In this document: positions 47,374-57,660 of the stretch, in pieces
How the letters are laid out: the number at the start of each line of letters is the position of its first letter
How positions within the stretch are numbered: the first letter of the stretch is position 1
Source of the DNA: Pyrus communis
Taxonomy: Eukaryota; Streptophyta; Magnoliopsida; Rosales; Rosaceae
NCBI RefSeq assembly: GCF_963583255.1
Contig: NC_084809.1
Span: 1,431,001 to 1,495,000 of the forward strand
Length of the DNA stretch: 64,000 nucleotides
Reading direction: 5' to 3'
The notes under the pieces: generated by a model
Told to the model about the DNA's origin: nothing
What the model saw: only the letters and a program-made list of their open reading frames with translations
Databases searched by the model: none
Made by a program: the position numbers and the translations under genes

Positions 47374-47545
47374 AACCCTGACGATGATATGCTTATTAGT
47401 TCTATCTCTGCTTGTGCTCAATTTTTATTTTGGACTTGGAAGTGGTGGGCACGGTGTTGCTGTTAGAAACGGATTCAACTCTGATGGACCTTTAACTAAT
47501 GCATTGGTGACGGGTTCTATCAAAACCGCTGCTAGCTTGTTCCAG
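47374..47545 (+). pseudogene. Fragment of a PLS-class PPR gene
   Basis: The plus strand reads NPDDDMLISSISACAQF, then after a frameshift LGSGGHGVAVRNGFNSDG and PLTNALV joined directly to GSIKTAASLF. This is the L-repeat sequence of PLS-type PPR proteins (SACAQLG.LELG...HG.A...G; NALVDMYAKCGSI.TA..LF), with the MYAKC segment deleted. It is isolated and clearly decayed. Confidence 0.65.
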
Positions 47546-48199
47546 TTGCGGAGAAAAATGTTATTTCTTGTTGCTCTATGATTGCCTCTTTCACACGTAA
47601 CAGGCAAGAACACTTACATCTATGATAGGTGAAGAGAGAAATTTCCTTGAAATGAGTGGTTTATAGAACACTCATGGCTCAAGCCACCCCCTATGATAGG
47701 TCTCTAATTAATGGTGTGTAAAGACACACTTACATGTAAATTTCTCTTATGTCACTGATCAAATTGGAAATCATTAATTTATATTTGATAAGATGATAAG
47801 TTATGTTTAGTTAAGGACCCGTGACATTGCTTCTCTAGAAAGAGCTTAGGCTAGAAGTGCTTCTATTATAACCACATTGAATTTTTTTTTAGAAACTCAA
47901 GTACATTCTAAAAAACCACTCAAGGATGCTTCCGCATGAACCGCTTCTTTGAGGAAAAATGACATGATTGGGTGAGATTTATAAACAAATTGCTTTGGGC
48001 TTCATAATTGCATCAGTTACTTGGCAGTTTGTAGTAAATGTCTATGTACCTTCCTTACGTTTCTCTTACTGCGCTTTCCTTCAATTCACTGTTGTTTCTT
48101 CATCGTCAAAGGTTTCAATGTTGAGATCAAACCTTAATATTTTGCAGACCTCATCAGATGAGTGATTGCTTAACTTTGTACCGTCATCAGTGTCGTCAT

Positions 48200-48655
48200 C
48201 AAACTCATATGGTATAGTCTAATAGTCTTTCTCATCAGTATCATCATCAGACTCACATGGTACATGCTCATGGTTCGCATTTTTTTTTAATTTATGGAGG
48301 TCAACATGTTCCCATCCTACAAAATTCACTCCTGTTTTCTTCACCTTAATTTGATGATCATCCTCTATTCCAAAAAATTCTGCATGCACATGAACCTTGT
48401 CGCCACTTTTCAGATTGAGCTTCTCGTTTGAAAGACTTACCAGCCAAAGATAATCTTCATGGGAATCAATTATGGTGGCATCCGTTCGCCAGATGGAAAA
48501 TTAAGTCCGCTGGATATGATTAACCACATCAATGCATAATGACCCATTACACTGGGATGGTCCGAAGAATAAATGATGCACACAGCTAAACCCTCCTATA
48601 TAATCAAAACTTGGCAGCACTTCAAATTTGACATTTTCTCCCTCTCACATGACAT
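48200..48655 (-). pseudogene. C-terminal (C-JID) fragment of a TNL gene
   Basis: Minus-strand reading gives VCIIYSSDHPSV, then in another frame DSHEDYLWLVSLSNEKLNL, SGDKVHVHAEFF and KVKKTGVNFVGWEHV. This is the post-LRR jelly-roll/Ig-like domain of TIR-NBS-LRR proteins. The frame changes and stops mark it as a remnant. On the minus strand it lies upstream of the TIR-NBS fragment, so it is not that gene's own 3' end in the original order. Confidence 0.75.
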
Positions 48656-48771
48656 AGGTTAACCATTAAGGAATAACATTTCAAGAGCGACAAATTCCAC
48701 CAAAATCCATCCCCCACCTTCTATTTCTACAACACGGCGTGCAAAGTTTGTATAAGCAACAATACGACAAG

Positions 48772-48774
<3 letters not shown>

Positions 48775-48848
<74 letters not shown>
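48775..48848. repeat. GA microsatellite, about 36 dinucleotides
   Basis: An almost perfect (GA)n run preceded by GGGG. It lies immediately before the second LTR, the place where a polypurine tract would be. ORFs of Ser-Leu repeats on the minus strand are artefacts of this run. Confidence 0.95.
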
Positions 48849-48849
<1 letters not shown>

Positions 48850-48855
48850 CTATCA

Positions 48856-49077
48856 TGCAACAAAATATAAAAACTCATATAGGAGAATCAGGACAATTAT
48901 GACTCATTGTAATCCTGAAAGGGTAAGGTTTTAGCCTATCCTACTAGTATAAATAAAGGTAAAATGGGGTGATACAAAACAAATATCACAATTAAATCAC
49001 TATCTCGTCTCTCTAATTGCCGCCGGCACCTTCTCTCTCTAATCCTTTAGATAGTTCAATCAAATAGGACTATAACA
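48856..49077 (+). repeat. Second, diverged LTR (3' LTR or solo LTR)
   Basis: It shares ACTAGTATAAATAAAGG, GATACAAAACA, TCACAATTAAATCA, CCTTCTCTCTCTAATC and AGATAGTTCAATCAAATAGG with the first LTR and ends TATAACA. The left third is shorter and poorly alignable. The 5' boundary is approximate. Confidence 0.7.
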
Positions 49078-49218
49078 ATTTATTATTTTTCTTTTGATTT
49101 ATTTATTATTCTGTTTCTTGGACTATCTTGATGGAAGGCCTTTGGGTTTTATATTGGGCCAAAAAATCCTTTTGGTGTTCGGACCAAATTACCATGCATT
49201 TTTTGGGCCAAGAACTAA

Positions 49219-49936
49219 GGTCATCTCCAACCGACCCGGCCAAAAGGTTATAGGGCTAAAAATAACTCGGAATGACAGGAAAACCGTCTCCAACCAAGGG
49301 CTAGGCGAAATCGCTTGTGGGCCCCACCGGGCCAAAACCCCCAAATCAGGCCAGCAGGCTGGCCATTTCCAACCAGCTCTCCAGCTCCAAAATGTCAAGT
49401 TTAACATTTTGCCAGCCTTCTAGCTCAGTCTATTTAAATGCCAACGGTTGTCGTCAGATTATCGTTAGAATTTGAAATATTTTTTGGATGAATTTATTTA
49501 TTTATTTTTCTTATAAATACTTAAGTCATTCCTACACAATTTCTCACATACTTTTCACTTTAGCGTTACTCACTTTAGCGACATGTGTTCCTCGAAATTC
49601 TATCCGAAAAATTATTAAGATTACATAAAGTTAAGAAATCTGGAGAGTTACTCACGTTACCGACATGTGTCACTCGAAATCCTATACAAAAAATTATTGA
49701 GATTATATAAGGATAAAAAATCCGAAGGCTTATTCATTTGGCGACAAGTGGCACTCAAAATATGTTCAAAAACCTTATTATAATATGGTAGTTTAATTTA
49801 ACTAACCATATTAATTCAATTAAAATAATAAATTATGTTTGGCACATGACCCTTTGGCCTTCTCGGTTGAAGATGGTTTTTTGTTAAATGACTATATTTG
49901 GCCTATAGCCCTTTGGCCCCTCGGTTGGAGATGGTA
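49219..49936. mobile_element. PIF/Harbinger-like non-autonomous element
   Basis: The left end GGTCATCTCCAACCGACC and the complement of the right end TACCATCTCCAACCGAGG are inverted repeats, flanked on both sides by TAA (49216-49218, 49937-49939), the target preferred by PIF/Harbinger elements. Secondary copies of the end word occur at about 49860-49880. The interior is non-coding and holds 82-bp tandem repeats. Confidence 0.6.
49566..49765. repeat. 82-bp tandem repeats inside the MITE
   Basis: TTACTCACTTTAGCGACATG (49566), TTACTCACGTTACCGACATG (49648) and TTATTCATTTGGCGACAAG (49730) start units exactly 82 bp apart; the third is partial. Each continues with CACTCGAAATCCTAT-like and AAAAATTATTGAGATTA sequence. 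Confidence 0.8.
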
Positions 49937-49939
49937 TAA

Positions 49940-51023
49940 AATATGGCATGACATTGTTCATTAAACTATAATTTCTTGAAGGGCTATAGGAATAAAGGAA
50001 GTCCTTTGACCCTCGTTCGGTTAGAAATAGCATAAAAGAAAGATGGTCTTACTATTCCGTAAGGTGGTTCGACCTGAACTGAACTATTTCAATCAATGCA
50101 AGAGTCATGGCGGTCGGGACTTTCAGCTGTCACCGTCTTAACCTATCCATCCCAAGCAATCTTATAATTAAAAAAATTTCATCTATGTTTTCCGTGGGTG
50201 TCAATCGTTACTAGTAAAAAATGGGGAACAATGCTCCAGCTTATCTTTTGCGATTTCTCAAATCTAGCACGAATGGTCGTCTATTTTAATTTTTTCACAT
50301 CACGTCGTTTGAATTATTAATTTGAGACATCGCCACTTTGATCTCCTTGTCTTACGCACAACAGTACAGATCATTCTCGATAAACAGGCTCTTAGGAAGA
50401 AAAACTAGTGAGGTCTATTAAACACTTTGCCCCTTGAAAGAAAATACAAGTTATTCGAGTTAACTGACTACAATGGCCCCACCGTGTCTCCACAACTGCA
50501 GGGCTGCAGAGGCGGAACCCGTTGTGGGGTTGTATTGGAGTAGATCCAAGAAAATTGAAGCAAAGACCAAAACCCTATATATAACCATTACATCTGAAAC
50601 ATTGAAGACTTGAAAGTTCCTAATTAACGAAAGAATGCAATGGTTGCTTTTTATTTTTTGATCTGGGCGCAATATGCCACCCTAACCCGAGAGGGCTCGA
50701 GGCGTGCTTAATGTGATCTCAGCATGAGGTGATAATGAATCTCTCACCCTCTCGACTTAAATCCCCATACAACCATTCACTTCAATACCGATTCTTATTT
50801 TTCTTTTGTTCTAAAAAGAATACATACCACAGTAAACACCTTTACCCCCACAAAATATACACAACCTCCTCTTTCGTTTATTCCTCTCATTGCAAATCTA
50901 ATTACTATTTCCTACTATGGATCAATCACTAGCCGGTTTACCGGAAAATAAACTTTACCACCGGTTAGACTTTAATCGTTGCTCCGGTTGAGTTTCAGTG
51001 CAGTCTGTCAAATTAAAACATGA
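49940..51023. other. Intergenic region left of the GT14 gene
   Basis: It holds a further degenerate Harbinger-like end (about 50000-50035), anonymous sequence, and toward the right the probable GT14 3' UTR (about 50720-51023). No gene was supported. Confidence 0.45.
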
Positions 51024-53992
51024 TCATGTTGATGAGCAAAGGTACCGGAAAAGGAAAGTGAAAGTCGAGGAAAACGAACAAGAGCACCATGACTCAGTTC
51101 TGAAATGTACCGTGTTAAGAAGCCTGAGAGCAGCAGGGCGGGTAAATTTTCGAGCAAAAAGAAAGCACCGAGATGGTTTTCCCTTGCTGCTACACCATTC
51201 TCTCCGGTATTCAGTCTCGTAGTAGACATTATCTATCTCCTGAACATAAATTCATCAAATTACATTAGGATTCTGATAGTCTCTGTAACATAACTTTTCA
51301 AATCAGCTGCAAATTTACGATTAAATTCAAATGACATTCCAGAAAAATCTCTACGGATATACCTTTATAGATTTAATAAGCATGGGAGTAGCATCTGAAT
51401 ATTTGTAAGTCAAGGGGTGCCATCCACGGCGTTCACGGTCTCTAGAGGATGATAAATCCCACGACGTGTGTGTCAGTGATCTACGTGTGAGTTCTCCTTC
51501 AAGGCCTTCTTGCTGAAAATCGAAATATAGCTTTCTTAGAGAGCTAAACTATTATGGCGATGAAAGAGATACCATCACCGCTGTTTTAGCTTTCCAAAAG
51601 AAAGAAAATTTATCTTACAGCCAGCAATGTCTGAACATAATGCTCGTCCGGAATACAATTGTGCTCCTTGGATGTATCAGCGGGCTGCAAGATTGCATAA
51701 ATTATCAGTAGTAGTGTTGGTGCCATACTGCTTTGACCATGAAGCTGATTTCGTAGTTGAATAAAAGTTCAATTGTCTCAAAGACGAATAAGGGTACTTA
51801 CAATGGGACGATCCCGCCAAAACTCAGGTAGTGATTTTCTCTGCACGATGCCACACATAGAACATGTCAAGTACGAGGGAAAAAAAAAAACAAAAGCAGC
51901 AAAAAAAATTTCGAAGGGAACAAATTGATGAGATTACAAAGAAAACAAAAACAGGGTAATGTCAGCATAGCTGAATTACCTTGCAGTGCAATTGAAACGC
52001 TATATCTGCAAATGGTCATACAACAATTAAAAGCCGAATTACCTTGCAGTGCAATTGAAACATAGGAAAGACTGTATCGTCTTTCACTACAACCTCGGCA
52101 TGCTTCCTGGTCAAAACAGTCCACTGCAGTGGGAAAAAGAAAATGACACTAATAAGATGAACTGTAGGGAACTTGCATGGTAGAAGTAAGAAGCACTTAT
52201 TAGGTTTTCTATTTAGTGGTGCAATGAAATTCAAGAGGCAACCAATTCATCATGCCAACCCGTACCTGTGATCCTTTTCTCCAGTTATGGACAGGAATTG
52301 CAGGATGCATTTTTGGATTGTAGCGGCCCTCTTTCGTATCAGCAAAGCTGCTCCCAAAAGTTAATGGTTAAATATGCTTTCAAAACTGTCCGTCATAAGT
52401 ACGATACAAAGACATAGATTGTACGAATCTTTAGGAGATAACATAAAATGATTCATTATGAAGTAGATTCACATCGAGATGCAGCTCGCTAATGATATGT
52501 GTACACTCTGAAGATGAAACCGAAATGGCCCCTCTACTGATTATATAGAATGCAGATACCGACTGATGACTGCAGACCACAGACAAGCGATTCTTTCAAA
52601 CATACACAACGATGATAATAATAATACATATTTGATGTAGTTTATTCACCTGTCTACGAAACTGGTTCTTGCTGACATGATGTAGTCATATATATAGCTG
52701 AAATTGTAGAGGGGAATGCAGCTGAAAAGAGATTGAGTAACTGAAATATCGTTAGATGATAAAAAATCACAAAATTTTATGAGAAAGAAACTAGCAGGCC
52801 CCAATTTATGCGACTGCAACCTAAGGGGAAAAAACGTCGAGACAATCTTCACCTATCAGAAACAAAGGCAAAGCGTTGATTGAGAGGATCCTCGAGTGCG
52901 TGTCTGAGTAATATACGCTCTGCTTCAATCATGCTTGCTTCTCCCCAATCTACCTGGTATAGAACACATGAAATAACTATAACATCGCGACGAAAGACAG
53001 AAAGAAAAAAAATCATCTTTATTCACATAGTTCAACTGAATCTGTAAGTATACGTAAAAGTAAAGTTCACTCAAGTAGCTTGTGGATCAACTCTCTGACA
53101 TATATCCCTTAATTTATCAGTTCGATAAGAAGCCGAGAAAACAAATTCAAACTTTTCCAGCATACAATACACATGTTTAGAATTGTGCTTTTAGCATAGC
53201 TGAAAGTGCTTTCTGCCAACTGAGAAATGCTTTTAATAACATTTGGCATTAAGACTTAAAAGTGCTTATGGGTCATAGAATCACTCCCAAGAGAGGTGCT
53301 TCTACAGAGGCACTTCCAAGCGCTTTTTTAAGAAGCACTTCCACTTGGAGTTTGAATTAAAATTTCAAGTGTTCCAAAATAAAGTGCATTTTGAAAAAAC
53401 GCTTCTGATACGCATGACATTGTATCTAATAAAAGCGCTATTAGAAAAAGCGCTTATGATACACATATGACATTGCATTTCCAAATTAAGAATTCAAGCT
53501 AGGAAATAGAACAGCAACTCCCACCTGTATACTATCATTTACTTGACGATTCAAGAAAAAAACTGATCTTGTGGTGGCCTTGTTGAACAGAAACCCCGGC
53601 CTCGAGTGAACATATATCGAAAACCTACTCTCCCCTCCCTGCAACCAAAAACAAAAACAACAAAAACTCCATCTTTAATACAAAATGCCAAGTTAATTAC
53701 ACTCCTAATCACGCTATTAGATCCAAAAACAAGTAATTAACTACTTAATTACCTGAAAGAAAACATCCCAAAGAACGTCTAACGGAATGCGATTGCGAGC
53801 GATGAACAAGAAGGCGATCTTAGGCCTTTGATTTTGCTGAGAATTTCGCAACGAAACGAGGGTCATAATCCGACTGTAGCGAGTGTGCATCAGCAGCACC
53901 AACGCCCCGAAGCAGAGCCCCACCAGAATCAAAGCCAAAAGCTTCCTCTTCCATTTTTGCTGCGCTTTCTGCGGACCCGCCTTCCGCTTCAT
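51024..53992 (-). CDS. Core-2/I-branching-like glycosyltransferase (GT14, DUF266)
   Basis: Ten exons in phase encode 386 aa: 53753-53992, 53525-53638, 52853-52953, 52650-52721, 52266-52347, 52043-52123, 51802-51840, 51619-51684, 51363-51512, 51024-51239. It is a type II Golgi membrane protein: basic N-terminus, one membrane anchor (LLALILVGLCFGALVLLM, ~17-34), then the lumenal GT14 domain with PKIAFLFIARNRIPLD, FSIYVHSRPGF, VDWGEASMIEAERILL, FVSDSCIPLYNF, RKGSQWTVLTRKHAE and CIPDEHYVQTLL. Glu257 in PDE aligns with the catalytic base of animal C2GnT. FARKFTRPAALRLL lies near the end. The acceptor sugar in plants is unknown for most members. Syntenic with AT5G14550. The last ~30 residues after LLNT look untypical, so the stop is less certain. 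Confidence 0.9.
53185..53475. repeat. AGCACTT/AAGTGCTT-rich MITE-like repeat in GT14 intron 2
   Basis: It has multiple inverted AAGTGCTT/AAGCGCTT words and repeated TGATACGCATGACATTG and TGATACACATATGACATTG segments. It resembles the element in the last APRF1 intron in vocabulary. Ends are not defined. Confidence 0.45.
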
Positions 53993-54928
53993 TACTCACT
54001 CAATTAATAAGCTGCTTTTGCATTAAGCACTTTCTCAGCTCCCAAAACGGAAAGCTTCAGAAGTAGCTCACGCTCTCATCTCTCTCTGTTTCACGTTAAA
54101 CCCAGAAGCCAGATCCACTTCCTTCAATCTCTGGATTCTGGGATTTCTGCGACGGTAGAGGATTTGCAGCTTAAGCTTAATTAAGCTGCTTAAAGCTTAA
54201 AGCTCGAAACTTTGCAGGGATTTTCAGAGACCCAGAAGAAGTAGAAGTAGAGATTAAGCAGAATAAAGAGAGTGGGAGGTGGGGTTCCAATTTCGTAATA
54301 TTTTTAACTTAAAGTTCGTTGTCGTGAAGTTGGGACTTGGGAAGTGTTCATAAGTTAGTTGAGAGAGTGGCGTGCGATGTGGGGATAGAATAAGAACCCT
54401 TTTGTGCGCCTTTTTCTTTTGTAACAGTTTTTCGACTTTCCGGACAGTAAAATGCTGATTTGGGCAAAGATTATGTGTATTTACTCTTTTATCTGTGCCT
54501 AAATTGTGGACTGTTTTTCCTGCAATTGAGTTTTGGAACGGACAGATAATCTAGACCGTTCAAGAGAGACAAAAAGAGATCTAGCGGTTTAAAGGCTTGA
54601 CTTGGTTTGTACTAATTCAATATTGAATTGTAGTTTTTTATTTAAAAAAGAGACCAGCCGGTGGTTTCGTCACGTCAGTTTTCTTTTTTGAGGGCTAAGA
54701 AGACTCACAAAAGCATTTCAGCTACCTATGACCAACGTCGGGTGATTCTCCACCGTTAAGAATTGAATCTAGGACATACTGTGTAGAATATAGGTTTAGA
54801 ATTCGTCTTCAACTACTAAACCAATCCCGTGACGGTGAATACTGAATGGAAGTTTATTACAACTTGTAATGATTACAAATGACAACACTGCGTAGTGAAG
54901 GTTTCAGTTACATCTCTTTTAATTCATG

Positions 54929-55020
54929 CATACTATCATTGACTTGACGACTCGAAAAAAAAAAAAAAAGCGATCTTGTGGTGGTCTTGTTGAACAGAAA
55001 AAACGGCCTCGAGTGAACAT
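54929..55020 (-). pseudogene. Duplicated fragment of GT14 exon 2
   Basis: The plus-strand sequence ATACTATCATTGACTTGACG, then GATCTTGTGGTGG, CTTGTTGAACAGAAA and CGGCCTCGAGTGAACAT, matches exon 2 of the GT14 gene (53528-53619) at roughly 85-90%, interrupted by an expanded A-run (54955-54969). It lies upstream of the parent gene in the same orientation. No other exon is present. Confidence 0.85.
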
Positions 55021-55661
55021 AAAAAGTTATAATTTAAGATAATAAACAAAGTGGGAAATGCAGTATGATTATTAGGGTTTGTGTAAATGAATATTTGGTT
55101 GGTGACGGTGAAAGAAACATATCAACTAACAACCAAAAGTTATTAGTATCAATTATGAATTATTTGGTGAGGGTTCATCATATGCATTAATAACATTAGG
55201 CACATGCTGCATTTGTTAAATTTAAGCAATTGACCTGCTAATAAGTTAATCTGGAAAAAAAAATTGTAGCTCAATTTGTTAAAAGCATTTAATTTTACAT
55301 ATGAGATTTCGAGTTCGAATCTCTTAAAATGAATGGTTTTTTCCTTTGATAAGATGAAAAGGCAAAAGTATATTATAATTATAAATTCTTCTCTAAAAAA
55401 AAGGGACCAATTAGTGATTTCGTCACGGCAATCCATCTTCCAGGACCCGAAAAACCCACAGAGACATTTCTATCTTCCTCTGGCCACTATTTTGTGATTT
55501 AGTAGAGCCAAGAATCAACCCCATGACATACTGTTAATATGAGTCTAAAATTCGTCCAGATCGAGTCACTTTGTAATGGTATTTCAAATTATAGATGACG
55601 TGGTCCTTTTTGTGTTTCTTTGACACCCACTTATTGTCACGAGCCCAATAATAATCGGGCT

Positions 55662-55676
55662 TGGGCTCTATGGGCC
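55662..55676 (+). promoter_or_regulatory. Site II (TGGGCY) elements before SirB
   Basis: TGGGCT at 55662-55667 and TGGGCC at 55671-55676, about 115 bp before the start codon. Site II motifs are common in promoters of nuclear genes for organelle proteins. Confidence 0.5.
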
Positions 55677-55787
55677 AAGAGGTATCTCCAGGTCCAGGAA
55701 TGTCCCTCTCAGTTGAAGGAATAACAACGACGTCGTCCCGCTCACCGATAACAGGACCGTTGAAGCTCGGCTCTTCGCCGCCAAAAG

Positions 55788-57074
55788 ATGTCGTTTAGGT
55801 CGGTATCCATCCGCCCCCAATATACCGCCAAAAGGTACAAGTCTCAAATCCCTCCATTTTTTCTTCCGAATCTGCATCGTCTTTTGTGTTTTTACAATTT
55901 TGTTTTTCTGTGTTTGTCAAATCGAAGCTCACCGGCGACCGAAATCGGAGCAAGCCCTAGCTGCGCAGTCCTCAACTTCTCGAATTTGCAGAGAGGCCCC
56001 TCAAGAAATGGAAATTTGAGCAGAAGGTTGTGCAGGGGTAGCGCCAATGGGGTCATCATCCTCGACCATGGTTCGCGCCGCAAGGAATCAAATCTCATGC
56101 TAAGTAAGCTAATCAAATATTTGAGATTACGGATTGAAATCGCAATTTTTCTTGTGATTAGTGTAAAAAGTTTGGATTTTTAAGATTGTTAATAGGAAAT
56201 TGAACTGTATGAATTTTTTCAGATGAGTTCGTGAGCATGTTTAGAGAGAGAGCTGGGTACCCAATTGTGGAGGCAGCTCATATGGTACAATAATTAATTA
56301 ATTTTTATAATTAACTTTTATATTTTTAGGTGAATGTTGACAATGCGTTTTTTGATGCTCTAATGTTGGTGAAATTCTCTTTTTGTGGATAAATTTTCGA
56401 CGATTAGGAGTTGGCGGAACCATCAATTCGGGATGCATTCAGTTCATGCGTTGAACAAGGGGCGAATCGTGTTGTTGTGAGCCCGTTTTTCCTCTCACCT
56501 GGTAGACATTGGAATCAGGTAGCTCAACTGACAATTCATATCGACGGGATATTGTTTTTAATAGCTCACTCTACGAATGGTTTAGGAAACAGGGTGATTG
56601 AATGGATTAGAGCGTCTTATTTTACAGGATATTCCGTCCCTGACAGCTGAAGCTGCAAAGGAGCATCCTGGTGTATCTTATATGGTAACTGCGCCTCTTG
56701 GCCTCCATCATCTACTCGTGGTATGACTATGGGATTTCCTCAGGTGTCAGTTTTTTCTTTTCCTACACATCGCAGAATTTCTCGAGCTGTGGTGAATTTA
56801 TGTTGATGCTTAAATTGATGGTTGAATGTAGTTTTAGAAACAGATAGATTTAGGTAGGAAGATTGTGCTTGTTATAATCACTCAACTATGTTTTTGCTAT
56901 ACTCGATGTGCATTTCAACTGTATTACAGTACTGTGCTTTCATTCAAAGTCATACGAGGTCTCTGGTTGCAGGATGTTTTGAATGATAGGATCAATCACT
57001 GCATAAGCCATGTTGCTGGAGATGCAGAGGAGTGCGCCGTTTGTGCTGGAACAAACAAATGCCAGCTCCATTGA
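55788..57074 (+). CDS. SIRB: Sirohydrochlorin ferrochelatase, plastid (SirB)
   Basis: It inserts Fe2+ into sirohydrochlorin, the last step of siroheme synthesis for nitrite and sulfite reductases in plastids. Five exons in phase give 227 aa: 55788-56103, 56223-56284, 56408-56518, 56628-56720, 56973-57074. Ser/Arg-rich residues 1-80 form the transit peptide. The CbiX/SirB core has ILDHGSRRKESN (His94), EAAHMELAEPSIRDA, VVVSPFFLSPGRHWNQD and TAPLGLHHLLVDVLNDR. The tail ECAVCAGTNKCQLH keeps the Cys residues that hold the 2Fe-2S cluster of the plant enzyme. Length fits Arabidopsis (225 aa). Exon 1 contains a possible 93-bp in-frame intron (55835-55927), so a 196-aa form is possible. Confidence 0.93.
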
Positions 57075-57660
57075 TTTATGCAAAGCTCACAGCAAAATAT
57101 TATGGCGCTTGTAATCACGGGACCATTTCAGCTTTAAAACCGGGAGATTGATCCTCTAACTTGGCTAACCACCATATAAATTGACCACGAAGCAATTGTT
57201 GTGGTTAGGATTTTAAGGGCGTGTGGCTTGCTTTGGAGGACCAGGATTCACGCGACGATCCCCCAATTCCCAAATATTTGGAACAGGGCTTTTCTACTTA
57301 TTGATTGCTCGATGGATGGCAAGTCGATATTTTCATGGCAGCGGAGGTATGCTCTTGTGACGTAGAAGGAAATGAGGGGATATCGCAGGTATTATCTTAG
57401 GACCTCAAGTACCAATCCTGTATCATACATTTTGCAGATCAATCTGCATGTGTTGAAGGCTAATCTTCGTAAATATTTTCAATTGTATATGTAAAATTTT
57501 TTAGTTGCAATAATATGAAAGGTAATTGCAAAAGCCATCCAGCCTATTGTAGTCTTATTTACTACTTTTAGAACAACAATCTAACCATATATTACAAAGC
57601 TTTTTAGTCAAATTTTTGCTTGCTTCATGGAACTCGAGGCTCGAATCAATTTCGAGAATG
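57075..57660. other. Convergent 3' region of SirB and NRT2.7
   Basis: It holds the 3' UTRs of both genes. No ORF or repeat of note was seen. Confidence 0.5.

Larger units (their letters stand above)
39890..49077 (+). mobile_element. Degenerate Copia-like element, possibly one 9.2-kb unit
   Basis: A 5' LTR (39890-40161), primer-binding-like TGTTATCAGCA, tandem repeats, decayed gag-pol and a second related LTR (48856-49077) lie in the same orientation. ATTTA precedes the first LTR (39885-39889) and follows the second (49078-49082), as a 5-bp target-site duplication would. The reverse transcriptase and RNase H are missing; in their place are AT-rich sequence and fragments of a MULE, a TIR-NBS gene, a PPR gene and a TNL C-terminus. 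That the two LTRs belong to one insertion is a hypothesis. Confidence 0.5.
53993..55787. other. Divergent intergenic region between GT14 and SirB
   Basis: It contains the GT14 5' UTR and promoter, a copy of GT14 exon 2 (54929-55020), two copies of an anonymous repeat (about 54645-54840 and 55400-55585, sharing GGTTTCGTCAC/GATTTCGTCAC and CACAGAGACATTTC-type sequence), and the SirB promoter. Confidence 0.5.

Noticed and set aside
48659..48878. Ser-Leu repeat ORFs on the minus strand
   Set aside because: Translations of the GA microsatellite.
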